From NCBI GenBank assembly GCA_017408525.1, contig JAFQUN010000048.1, positions 1 through 45,408 on the forward strand: a stretch of 45,408 nucleotides of DNA, given 5' to 3'. Below the pieces are notes generated by a model, which worked only from the letters and a program-made list of their open reading frames with translations, was not told the DNA's origin and ran no database searches. A program made the position numbers and the translations under genes. This DNA comes from Oscillospiraceae bacterium (GTDB lineage: Bacteria > Bacillota > Clostridia > Oscillospirales > Oscillospiraceae). The number at the start of each line of letters is the position of its first letter. Position 1 is the first letter of the stretch. Shown piece after piece: positions 1 to 7,453 of the stretch.

Positions 1-128
1 ATGTCGAGATGCTGCAGGATCTCATCATCGGCGCGGTGAACGAGGCGCTGCGTCAGGCGGACGAGGCGATGAACGCAAGCGTTGGGTCCCTTACCGGTGG
101 GCTGAACCTCGGCGCGTTTGGACTATAA
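1..128 (+). CDS. YbaB/EbfC family nucleoid-associated protein, C-terminal end (partial)
   Basis: The window opens inside this gene; the reading frame begins at base 3 and ends with TAA at 126-128. The visible tail reads VEMLQDLIIGAVNEALRQAD, followed by a glycine-rich end with a TGGLNLG stretch. This matches the C-terminus of the small (about 100-115 residue) YbaB/EbfC DNA-binding proteins, where an amphipathic helix (DLI.AAVNEAL) is followed by a flexible Gly-rich tail. Family members form dimers that bind DNA and are usually encoded downstream of dnaX and upstream of recR. Here a strong terminator follows at once and the next gene is unrelated, so recR is not directly downstream. Only about 41 codons are visible; the identification rests on this tail alone. 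Confidence 0.8.
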   Translation, partial: VEMLQDLIIGAVNEALRQADEAMNASVGSLTGGLNLGAFGL

Positions 129-134
129 GCATTT

Positions 135-170
135 CGGAGGAAGGGGCGATGCCCCTCCCTCCGATTTTTT
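135..170 (+). terminator. Intrinsic terminator after ybaB
   Basis: A GC-rich stem (CGGAGG, AGGGGC / GCCCCT, CCTCCG, loop GAT, one A/C mismatch) is followed by ATTTTTTG. It lies seven bases after the ybaB stop codon and ends that operon. Confidence 0.85.
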
Positions 171-195
171 GCACCTCGCCGCAGCGCACTCGCCG

Positions 196-300
196 CCCTG
201 TGGACGGCTCGCACGTTTGCGAGGCGAGAAGTATTTTTGCCGACGCGCATGTCGCCGGCAAAAATGATTTAACTTCATTCGCCGCCGGAGCGCGGAACCA
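196..300. repeat. Dispersed palindromic repeat, family B, copy 1
   Basis: Part of the 350-base gap between ybaB and the DUF4914 gene. The block GCGAGAAGTA (225-233) leads into a hairpin with arms TTTTTGCCG (234-242) and CGGCAAAAA (256-264) around a 13-base loop, then ATGATTTAA. The same arrangement occurs at 32740-32835 with a different but again complementary stem, TTTTCTCCG/CGGAGAAAA, and a near-identical 13-base loop. No coding potential is evident. The rest of the gap (300-415) is A/T-rich leader sequence with nothing recognisable. Confidence 0.7.
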
Positions 301-415
301 TCCCCTTGGCAGCGACTGCCGACAAGGGGGATACGAGAGAAAGAAGATCAGCCTCTCTTTTTTGTAAAATTCGACAAATTCATGCACGCATTTCAAAAAC
401 TGTATGGATATTTTA

Positions 416-444
416 TTGCTTTGCAAAAGAATATATGGTAGTAT
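416..444 (+). promoter_or_regulatory. Putative sigma-A promoter of the DUF4914 gene
   Basis: TTGCTT (416-421), a 17-base spacer and TAGTAT (439-444), about 30 bases before the ribosome binding site GAGGAGG of the next gene. The match is moderate. Confidence 0.5.
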
Positions 445-480
445 ATGTGACGATCAATAAGACGAGGAGGTCGTTTTTTA

Positions 481-2379
481 ATGTTTACTGATAATTACCT
501 CGAACGGTTCAAGCTCGCGCCGGAGGTCATGGCTGCGCTGAAAAAGAGCCGCTGCCTTGCGTTCATCGAAACGCGCGAAGAGCTGGAGGAAATGGTCTAC
601 GGTCCTACGCACACTTCCCGCTACGACGTGGTCTATCAGATCGAAGGCGTCGGCGCCGTCAAGGAAGCCGAGGTCGTTCGCTGCAAGAACGGTCCCGTCG
701 TCAACTTTATGGAGGACTATATGCGCCGCCGCGATCCCAACTGCATGGTCATCGGCGACGATCTTCCCACCGATAAGCCCCGCTTTGCGGACCGCTTCGG
801 TTACGATTTTTCCAAGCTCCGCCAGGAGACGCTTGACTGGCTCGCAACGCAGCAGCTGATCGTCCTGCCCTATCGCGCGGGCGATCCCACCTACGGCTAT
901 GACAGCCTCATGATCTGCCCGGTGAACGCGGCGTTCTTTGCGTTCAGCCTTGCCAATATGCAGGGCTTTACCAGCATCACCGACGTCCATGCCGACTATG
1001 AGCCGCGCTCCATCATCTATGTTGCGCCGCCGTTCCGCCACACCCACTTTGAAGGCAAGCAGGTCTGCGTTCACAACCGCACCAAGACCATGCACGAGGT
1101 CTTCTCCTACAACCTGTATCCGGGTCCGTCCGCGAAGAAGGGCGTTTTCTCCATCCTGCTCGACATCGGCGAACAGGAAGGCTGGGTCTGCTGCCACGCT
1201 TCTGCGGCGATGCTCGAAACGCCGTATGAAAACCAGGTCGTCTTCATGCACGAGGGCGCGTCCGGCGGCGGCAAGAGCGAAATGCTTGAGGACTTCCACC
1301 GCGAGGAGGACGACCGCCTTCTCATCGGTACGCATACCGTCACGGGTGAAAAGTACTACATGAACCTCGGCGAGAGCTGCAAGATCCACCCCATCGCCGA
1401 CGATATGGCGTGCGCTTACAGCAAGCTGCAAAACGACTCCGGCCGCCTCGTCATTCTCGACGCGGAGGACGGCTGGTTCCTGCGTATGGACGGCATGACC
1501 GCCTACGGCAACAGCCCGCTCTATGAGCGCATCACCATCCACCCCAAGGCTCCGCTGGAATTTTTCAACATGCACGGCGTGCCCGGCGCGACCTGCCTGA
1601 TCTGGGAGCATTATATCGAGTCTAACGGCAAGCCCTGCTCCAACCCGCGCGTCATCATTCCGCGCGACATGGTTACCAACATCATCCCCGCGACAGAACC
1701 CGTCGAGGTCTCCGTCCGCAGCTTCGGCGTTCGTATGCCGCCGTCCACTGCGGCTGAGCCCAACTACGGCGTTATGGGTATGCTGCAGGTCGTTCCCCCC
1801 GCACTTGCGTGGCTGTGGAGACTCATCTCCCCGCGCGGCTTCAAGAACCCCAGCATCGCTGACGCGAATGCCGGCAGCGGTCTGAAGGCGGAGGGCGTCG
1901 GTTCCTACTGGCCGTTTGCGACCGGCAAGAAGGTCACGCAGGCGAACCTCCTGCTCGACCAGATCGTCGCCTGCCCGAACACGCTCAACGTCCTCATCCC
2001 CAACCAGCACATTGGCGCGTACAATGTCGGCTTCATGGGTGAGTGGCTCTCCCGTGAGTATCTTGCCCGCCACATCGGCACCGTCCGTCAAAAGCACCTT
2101 GTTCCCGCGCGCTGCGCCCTGTTCGGCTTCGCGCTCGACGAGATGAAGGTCGACGGTCAGTATATCCGCCAGACGTTCCTGCGTCCCGAAACGCAGTCCA
2201 AGCTCGGCGAGGCCGGTTACGACGCCGGTACGAAGATCCTTGCCGACTTCTTCAAAGAGCAGCTTCCGCAGTTCCTCACCGACGATCTTTCGCCCCTGGG
2301 TCGCGAGATCATCGAGTGCTGCATGAGCGACGGCACGCTTGAAGATTACCTCAAGCTCACCCCGATGGCTCTTAAATAA
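481..2379 (+). CDS. DUF4914 family protein with a PEPCK-like P-loop
   Basis: A 632-residue soluble protein, preceded by GAGGAGG ten bases before ATG. I recognise it as a DUF4914 protein from conserved blocks such as CKNGPVVNFMEDYMRRRDP (about 76-94) and from its length. A glycine-rich nucleotide-binding loop, GASGGGKSE, lies at residues 259-267 and resembles the kinase-1a P-loop of phosphoenolpyruvate carboxykinases (GxxGxGKT). The usual PEPCK signatures are not apparent and the family has no established function. An ATP-dependent kinase or carboxykinase-like role is inference only. It forms a single-gene transcription unit: own putative promoter, strong terminator directly behind. Automatic labels as pckA should be resisted. 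Confidence 0.8.
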   Translation: MFTDNYLERFKLAPEVMAALKKSRCLAFIETREELEEMVYGPTHTSRYDVVYQIEGVGAVKEAEVVRCKNGPVVNFMEDYMRRRDPNCMVIGDDLPTDKPRFADRFGYDFSKLRQETLDWLATQQLIVLPYRAGDPTYGYDSLMICPVNAAFFAFSLANMQGFTSITDVHADYEPRSIIYVAPPFRHTHFEGKQVCVHNRTKTMHEVFSYNLYPGPSAKKGVFSILLDIGEQEGWVCCHASAAMLETPYENQVVFMHEGASGGGKSEMLEDFHREEDDRLLIGTHTVTGEKYYMNLGESCKIHPIADDMACAYSKLQNDSGRLVILDAEDGWFLRMDGMTAYGNSPLYERITIHPKAPLEFFNMHGVPGATCLIWEHYIESNGKPCSNPRVIIPRDMVTNIIPATEPVEVSVRSFGVRMPPSTAAEPNYGVMGMLQVVPPALAWLWRLISPRGFKNPSIADANAGSGLKAEGVGSYWPFATGKKVTQANLLLDQIVACPNTLNVLIPNQHIGAYNVGFMGEWLSREYLARHIGTVRQKHLVPARCALFGFALDEMKVDGQYIRQTFLRPETQSKLGEAGYDAGTKILADFFKEQLPQFLTDDLSPLGREIIECCMSDGTLEDYLKLTPMALK

Positions 2380-2392
2380 TGAAAGATAAAAT

Positions 2393-2435
2393 AAAGAGAG
2401 AAGGAAATGGCGAAAGCCATTTCCTTCTCTCTTTT
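2393..2435 (+). terminator. Strong intrinsic terminator
   Basis: A 19-bp perfect stem, AAAGAGAGAAGGAAATGGC (2393-2411) with loop GAAA and its exact complement (2416-2434), ending in CTTTT. It closes the DUF4914 gene. Confidence 0.9.
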
Positions 2436-2493
2436 GCAAGCGGAACTCCCCCCTTTAAAAAGACCGCCCGCAAGGCTGGCGCAAAATTCCCTC

Positions 2494-2522
2494 TCGACGG
2501 ATAGGAAAGTGTGCTGTAAAAT
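2494..2522 (+). promoter_or_regulatory. Putative promoter of the NSS transporter gene
   Basis: TCGACG (2494-2499), 17 bases, TAAAAT (2517-2522), about 46 bases upstream of the start codon at 2569. Confidence 0.5.
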
Positions 2523-2568
2523 AGGAAAGAAAACGCAATTAAAGAGTAAACTTTCGGAGGGATCGCTT

Positions 2569-3906
2569 ATGAAACGTGAACGACTCGGAAGCCGTCTCGG
2601 CTTTATTCTTCTTAGCGCAGGCTGCGCCATCGGCTGCGGCAATGTCTGGAAATTCCCGTGGTTGGCAGGGCAAAACGGCGGCGCAGGCTTCGTTTTGCTC
2701 TACATTTTGTGCATCATCCTCATCGGACTTCCCGTAATGACAATGGAGCTTGCACTCGGACGCGCGGCGCAGGCAAGCCCTGTGAAAATTTACCAAAAGT
2801 TGGAACATCAGGGGCAGAAATGGCATCTGCACGGCTATCTTTCCCTTTTTGGAAACATCTGTCTTATGAGCTTTTACACGACTGTTGCCGGCTGGATGAT
2901 CTATTACTTTTATGGCTTTTTGGTCGGTCGCGGCAGCACGCTGACCTTTGACGCTATGCTCTCGAGTGCGCCGGTCAATGTCGGCTTTATGGCACTGGTG
3001 GTGATTGTCGGCTTTTTTGTTGTCAGCTTTGACCTGCAAGGCGGGCTGGAACGCGTTACGAAGTATATTATGGCTGCACTTTTGGTCATCATGCTCATTT
3101 TGGCGGTGCGCAGCTTTACCCTAAGCGGTGCGGCAGAGGGGCTTTCCTTCTACCTTGTGCCCGACATCTCCAAAATCAGCGGCAAAACCATCGTCGCGGC
3201 GATGAATCAGGCGTTTTTCACGCTCTCGCTCGGCATCGGCTCGATGGCGATTTTCGGAAGTTACCTGGGGAAAGACCATTCGCTCATGGGCGAAGCGTTC
3301 AATATCGCCGCGCTTGACACGTTCGTTGCGATCGTTGCGGGACTGATCCTCTTCCCTGCGTGCTTTACCTACGATCTCGAGGTCGGCGCAGGCCCGGGAC
3401 TCCTTTTCACCACGATGGCGACCGTTTTCAACCACATGGACGGCGGGCGCTGGTGGGGCACGCTCTTTTTCCTCTTCATGGTCTTTGCGGCGATGTCCTC
3501 CGTTTTCGCGGTGTTCGAAAACATCCTCGCCTGTGCGCGCGAACTGACCGGCTGGGGACGCCGCAAGGGGAGCGTCGTGTGCGGCATCGTTCTTTTTGCG
3601 ACCTCGCTCACCACGGCGCTCGGCTATAATGTTTGGAGCGGCTTTACGCCCTTCGCCGCAGGTACGAGCGTTTTGGATATCTGGGATTTTATCGTGAACA
3701 TGAATCTTCTTCCCATCGGCTGCATCATCTACGCGCTCTTTTGCTGCACGCGCTTTGGCTGGGGATGGGAGAAATTCGTTGCCGAGGCGAATGCCGGCAG
3801 CGGCTTGAAGGTCAAAGCGTGGATGAAGCCGCTTTTTCAATATGTTATCCCTGCCGCAGTGCTGTTTCTTTATATCTATGGGCTTGTGACATTTGCGTGG
3901 CGGTAA
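2569..3906 (+). CDS. Neurotransmitter:sodium symporter (NSS/SNF) family transporter
   Basis: A 445-residue polytopic inner-membrane protein. ATG at 2569 is chosen because GGAGG lies eight bases upstream and the protein then begins MKRERLGSRLGFILLSAGCA, the standard NSS start; a longer in-frame extension back to 2407 runs through the terminator and promoter. TM1 contains the unwound sodium/substrate region (CAIGCGNVWKFPWLAGQNGG), the family hallmark. About 11 membrane segments follow. Bacterial members such as LeuT, TnaT and MhsT take up amino acids with Na+; the substrate cannot be read from sequence. It is monocistronic, convergent with the lysine transporter candidate, with a shared bidirectional terminator between them. 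Confidence 0.9.
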   Translation: MKRERLGSRLGFILLSAGCAIGCGNVWKFPWLAGQNGGAGFVLLYILCIILIGLPVMTMELALGRAAQASPVKIYQKLEHQGQKWHLHGYLSLFGNICLMSFYTTVAGWMIYYFYGFLVGRGSTLTFDAMLSSAPVNVGFMALVVIVGFFVVSFDLQGGLERVTKYIMAALLVIMLILAVRSFTLSGAAEGLSFYLVPDISKISGKTIVAAMNQAFFTLSLGIGSMAIFGSYLGKDHSLMGEAFNIAALDTFVAIVAGLILFPACFTYDLEVGAGPGLLFTTMATVFNHMDGGRWWGTLFFLFMVFAAMSSVFAVFENILACARELTGWGRRKGSVVCGIVLFATSLTTALGYNVWSGFTPFAAGTSVLDIWDFIVNMNLLPIGCIIYALFCCTRFGWGWEKFVAEANAGSGLKVKAWMKPLFQYVIPAAVLFLYIYGLVTFAWR

Positions 3907-3940
3907 AGGCGTCCCGCGTCTGCTGCGTTTTTTGACATGA

Positions 3941-3996
3941 TAATACCCCCCTGATGCAGTCACTTCCAGTTTCCTGCATCAGGGGGGGTTATTTGT
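3941..3996. terminator. Bidirectional terminator between convergent transporter genes
   Basis: A long stem ATACCCCCCTGATGCAG ... CTGCATCAGGGGGGGTTAT with an approximately 14-base loop, A-rich on one side and T-rich on the other, between stops at 3906 (+) and 4058 (-). Its core resembles the terminator at 8467-8515 in reverse orientation. Confidence 0.85.
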
Positions 3997-4057
3997 TTGT
4001 TATCCGTTTTTACCGGATCCGGTCACAAGTTCGGACCGGAGATTTCGTTGGACCGCA

Positions 4058-5584
4058 TCATCCGCGATTAGCCGTCATATTGCGGATCACAAGAAGCGTT
4101 CCGATCATCAGCACGATACCGAGCGGCAGCATGACCCATGCGCTCTGGACAAAGCCTGCGATGATGTAGCAGACGAACGACACGCCGGCGACGGTCATTG
4201 CATAGGGAAGCTGCGTGGAAACGTGCATCACGTGGTCGCACTGTGCGCCCGCCGACGCCATGATGGTCGTGTCGGAGATGGGGGAGCAGTGGTCGCCGCA
4301 GACAGCACCGGCGAGGCACGCGGAGATGGAGATGATCATCAGCTCGTTGGACATGGATGCGTTGAAAACGTCAACCACGATGGGGATGAGGATGCCGAAC
4401 GTACCCCAGGAGGTACCGGTCGCAAAGCTCAGACCCACGCCGACCAGGAACACGATCGCCGGCAGGAAGGACATGAGCGCCTCACCGTGTGCCGCGCTGT
4501 CAACAAGGGCGGCAACATACTCGCTCGCACCGAGAGAATCGGTCACGGACTTGAGCGTCCACGCAAGGGCGAGGATCAAGATGGCGGGGACCATCGTCTT
4601 GAAGCCGTCGGGCAGCGAGCTCATGCAGTCACGGAAGGAAAGCACGCGTGTGATGAGGTAGAAAGCGATAGTAAACACAACAGCGATGAACGAGCCGTAC
4701 ATAAGACCAACGGAAGCATCGCAGCCGGAGAAGGCGGTGATGAAGTCAACGCCGTCAAAGAAACCGCCGGTGTAGACCATGCAGACAACGCAGGAGATGA
4801 TCAGCGCGACAACAGGTACGACAAGGTGCATCACGCGACCCTTTTCGTTCACGGTGTGAGAAGCCGCCATCTCGTCGACCAGTGCGCCAAGACCCTGCTC
4901 ATCGGCGCGGCGCATCGGACCGTAGTCAAGGCGCGAAACGGAGAGGACGATGAGCATCACGATCGTGAGGATCGCATAGAAGTTGTAGGGGATGGAGCGG
5001 ACGAAAAGCGTCAGACCGTTCGTACCTTCCACAAAGCCGGAAACGGCGGCAGCCCAGGAGGAGATGGGGGCGATGATGCAGATGGGTGCGGCTGTCGCGT
5101 CGATACAGTAGGCGAGCTTTGCGCGGGAGATGCCCTGCGCGTCAGTGACAGGACGCATCACCGAGCCGACGGTCAGGCAGTTAAAGTAGTCGTCAACAAA
5201 GATCAGGCAGCCAAGCGCGATCGTCGCAAGCTGCGCGCCGACGCGGGACTTAACGTGCGTCGATGCCCAGCGGGCAAAGGCGGCGCTGCCGCCCGCGCGG
5301 TTCATCAGCGTTCCCATCACGCCAAGCAGCACGAGGAAAACGAGGATGCCCATGTTGTACGGATCGGTCAAAACGCCCGAGACAGTTTCGACCTCGCCGT
5401 ATGTACCGACCATGCCGGTGACGAAAATGTGCTCGATGGCACCGACGATATTAAAACCTGAGTAGAGCAGCGCGCCGACGAGCGCACCGGCGAAAAGGGA
5501 GGAATAGACCTCCTTCGTGATCAGCGCAAGACCGATCGCGATGATGGGGGGCAGCAGTGAAAAAATCGTTCCGTAGACTTCCAT
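4058..5584 (-). CDS. NhaC-superfamily carrier under a lysine riboswitch, probable lysine transporter (LysW-like)
   Basis: A 508-residue membrane protein of the NhaC Na+/H+ antiporter superfamily, with roughly 11-12 hydrophobic segments and the conserved blocks CLIFVDDYFNCLTVGSVMRP and CGDHCSPISDTTIMASAG. ATG at 5584 is preceded by AAAGGAG; the upstream in-frame extension has no ribosome site. Homology alone would give the label Na+/H+ antiporter. The leader, however, contains a lysine riboswitch (5692-5857) about 108 bases upstream. NhaC-type carriers with an L-box were proposed as lysine transporters (LysW) from comparative genomics. I therefore call it a probable Na+-coupled lysine carrier; direction and ion are not shown. 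Monocistronic. Confidence 0.8.
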   Translation of the reverse strand: MEVYGTIFSLLPPIIAIGLALITKEVYSSLFAGALVGALLYSGFNIVGAIEHIFVTGMVGTYGEVETVSGVLTDPYNMGILVFLVLLGVMGTLMNRAGGSAAFARWASTHVKSRVGAQLATIALGCLIFVDDYFNCLTVGSVMRPVTDAQGISRAKLAYCIDATAAPICIIAPISSWAAAVSGFVEGTNGLTLFVRSIPYNFYAILTIVMLIVLSVSRLDYGPMRRADEQGLGALVDEMAASHTVNEKGRVMHLVVPVVALIISCVVCMVYTGGFFDGVDFITAFSGCDASVGLMYGSFIAVVFTIAFYLITRVLSFRDCMSSLPDGFKTMVPAILILALAWTLKSVTDSLGASEYVAALVDSAAHGEALMSFLPAIVFLVGVGLSFATGTSWGTFGILIPIVVDVFNASMSNELMIISISACLAGAVCGDHCSPISDTTIMASAGAQCDHVMHVSTQLPYAMTVAGVSFVCYIIAGFVQSAWVMLPLGIVLMIGTLLVIRNMTANRG

Positions 5585-5691
5585 GTGTTTTCTCCTTTCC
5601 CGCGCATTGGCGGACAAAAATAATAAGCCATGACTTTCCATCATGACTCAATAGAGAAACGGCATAAACGCGCAGCTTCCATATTCATCAT

Positions 5692-5857
5692 CATGACAGC
5701 TCTCCACTTTCGTGACAGTCCGGCGGATATTCTCCGACGACCCAGGCAGCAAGCGGTCAAACACCCGCCTGTACCTTCGGCAGCCGTCCCTTTCGTCCCT
5801 CACCCGTGTTTGCGGGATATTAAAGGAACTACTGATGACGACCGCGCCTCTATCAAG
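5692..5857 (-). promoter_or_regulatory. Lysine riboswitch (L-box)
   Basis: Read on the minus strand, this segment has the conserved L-box landmarks in order: GATAGAGGCGCGG, then CATCAGTAG, then AAAGGGACGGCTGCCGAAGG, then GGGTCGTCGGA, then ACTGTCACGAAAGTGGAGAG. The outer helix P1 can form between CTTGATAG (5857-5850) and CTGTCATG (5699-5692). It lies in the 5' leader of the NhaC-type gene, downstream of a good promoter, so lysine should repress expression. The expression platform in 5585-5691 is not clear: there is no strong terminator, and a repeat of GTCATGATG suggests alternative pairing with the P1 3' strand. Confidence 0.88.
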
Positions 5858-5874
5858 ACTTATGTTATGTGCGG

Positions 5875-5903
5875 ATAATAGTACATTTTTCCGCATTTGT
5901 CAA
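5875..5903 (-). promoter_or_regulatory. Sigma-A promoter of the lysine-riboswitch transcript
   Basis: On the minus strand: TTGACA (5903-5898), 17-base spacer, TATTAT (5880-5875). Transcription would begin near 5868, just before the riboswitch. Confidence 0.8.
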
Positions 5904-6020
5904 GCAGATTTTTTCGAAATTTTACAGACTCTTTTGTACTGTGCTATAAAGCGAAGAGTTTCGACTTGTGCAATATCACTAAATATGAAAAATTTTTGCA
6001 AAAAATTTTAACATTTTGTA

Positions 6021-6049
6021 TTGCAAACGTTTCCAGAAGCCGCTATAAT
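6021..6049 (+). promoter_or_regulatory. Promoter of the DAACS gene with an overlapping cre-like operator
   Basis: TTGCAA (6021-6026), 17 bases, TATAAT (6044-6049). The -35 and spacer contain TTGCAAACGTTTCCAG (6021-6036), which agrees with the CcpA/cre consensus WTGNAANCGNWWNCAW at all but the last base. Carbon-catabolite (LacI/CcpA-type) repression is therefore plausible. The operator call is inference. Confidence 0.7.
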
Positions 6050-6094
6050 AGATGTGTCTTATAGAAAAGACAAATAATTGTTGGGAGGAATCTT

Positions 6095-7327
6095 ATGCAA
6101 AAGAAAAAACTTTCCTTGCCGGTACAGATCGTCATCGCGCTGTTCGCCGGTATCGTGGTCGGTCTTATCTGCTACTTCGCGGACATTGCGGATTTCACCA
6201 CGAATTATCTCAAGCCCTTCGGTACGATCTTTGTCAACCTTCTCAAGTTCATCGTCGTTCCCGTCGTTCTCCTTTCGATGATCGAGGGTATCATCTCGAT
6301 GGGCGACATGAAGAAGGTCGGCTCGGTCGGCTGGAAGACGGTCGCTTACTTCCTCTGCACCACAGCCATCGCCTGTATCATCGGTCTTGTTATTGCAAAT
6401 GTCTTTAACAGCGCCGGTCTTTTCCCGACCGCGATGCAGCTTGCGGAAGGTCAGACGTGGGATAAGGCGACCTCCGCGAACTTTATGGATACGCTGGTCG
6501 GTATCTTCCCGAGCAATATGTGGGAAGCCTTCCGCACCGCCAATATGCTCCAGGTCATCGTGATCGCCCTCTTCCTCGGCGGCGCGATCATTGCAGCGGG
6601 CGAAAAGGGAAAGCTCACCAAGGACATCGTCTCTTCCTTCTATGCCGTGATCGAAAAGCTGATGACCTTCATCATCAGTCTCTCCCCCATCGGCGTTTTC
6701 ACCATGATGTCCTGGGTCGTCGCGACGCAAGGTGCGGAGATCCTCGGCTCGCTCGCGCTCGTTCTTCTGTGCGCGTACATCGGCTATCTGATCCACGCCC
6801 TTTTGACCTACTCCACGGCGGCAAAGGTCTTTGGCGGTGTCAGCCCGCTCAAGTTCTTCAAGGGTGCCTCCGCTGCGATGATCTTTGCCTTCACCTCCAC
6901 CTCCTCCGCCGCAACGCTCCCCGTTTCCAAGGAGTGCGCGGATGAGCTGGGTGCTGACAGCGATGTTGCCTCCTTCGTCCTGCCCCTCGGCGCGACGATC
7001 AACATGGACGGTACCGCCATCTACCAGTGCGTTGCCACTGTCTTCCTTGCAACGCTTTGCGGCATGAACCTCACCCTCAGCCAGATGGTCACCGTCGTCG
7101 TCACGGCGACGCTTGCCTCCATCGGTACGGCGGGCGTTTCCGGCGCGGGCATGATCATGCTTGCCATGGTCCTCGAGGCGATGAATATCCCCGTCGATAT
7201 GATCATGATCATCTACGGTATCGACCGTCTTTTCGATATGGGTCGTACCTGCCTCAATGTCACCGGCGACATCTCCTGCTCGCTGTGCGTGAGCCGCTGG
7301 GAGAGCAAGAAGCTCGCCAAAAAGTGA
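6095..7327 (+). CDS. Dicarboxylate/amino acid:cation symporter (DAACS) family
   Basis: A 410-residue inner-membrane carrier of the GltP/SstT/DctA class, with GGGAGG upstream of ATG. The transport-core signatures are all present: the serine-rich HP1 tip FTSTSSAATLPVS, the TM7 motif INMDGTAIYQ, the HP2 tip GTAGVSGAG, and TM8 IYGIDRLFDMGRTCLNVTGD. The TM7 NMDGT motif is the Na+-binding NMDGT of Na+-coupled members, so sodium coupling is likely. TM8 has Asp, Arg and Thr where substrate is contacted; the Arg suggests an acidic substrate (glutamate, aspartate or a dicarboxylate), but I cannot separate these. Monocistronic, with a promoter carrying a possible catabolite operator. Confidence 0.9.
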   Translation: MQKKKLSLPVQIVIALFAGIVVGLICYFADIADFTTNYLKPFGTIFVNLLKFIVVPVVLLSMIEGIISMGDMKKVGSVGWKTVAYFLCTTAIACIIGLVIANVFNSAGLFPTAMQLAEGQTWDKATSANFMDTLVGIFPSNMWEAFRTANMLQVIVIALFLGGAIIAAGEKGKLTKDIVSSFYAVIEKLMTFIISLSPIGVFTMMSWVVATQGAEILGSLALVLLCAYIGYLIHALLTYSTAAKVFGGVSPLKFFKGASAAMIFAFTSTSSAATLPVSKECADELGADSDVASFVLPLGATINMDGTAIYQCVATVFLATLCGMNLTLSQMVTVVVTATLASIGTAGVSGAGMIMLAMVLEAMNIPVDMIMIIYGIDRLFDMGRTCLNVTGDISCSLCVSRWESKKLAKK

Positions 7328-7362
7328 TTGACAGCGCATACATAAAGGCATAAAGTTCAACA

Positions 7363-7391
7363 GGGGGCTTCGGCATACCGCCGAAGCCCCC
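7363..7391 (+). terminator. Terminator-like hairpin after the DAACS gene
   Basis: GGGGCTTCGGC / GCCGAAGCCCC around loop ATACC. It has no strong T-tract. A second hairpin (GCGGGAAAAT/TATTTCCCGC, about 7408-7434) follows directly before the next ribosome site. Confidence 0.6.
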
Positions 7392-7453
7392 ATACTTGCA
7401 AAAGCCCGCGGGAAAATGCATTGTATTTCCCGCAAAAAAGAAAAGGAGCGGTC

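Noticed and set aside
481-2379. Annotation as phosphoenolpyruvate carboxykinase (pckA)
   Set aside because: Only the P-loop is similar. The oxaloacetate/PEP-site and metal motifs of PEPCK are not visible, and the conserved blocks are those of DUF4914.
478-2439. Long minus-strand open frame (653 codons) opposite the DUF4914 gene
   Set aside because: It is a shadow created by GC-rich third positions of the real plus-strand gene; no ribosome site, no family resemblance, and it runs through the terminator.
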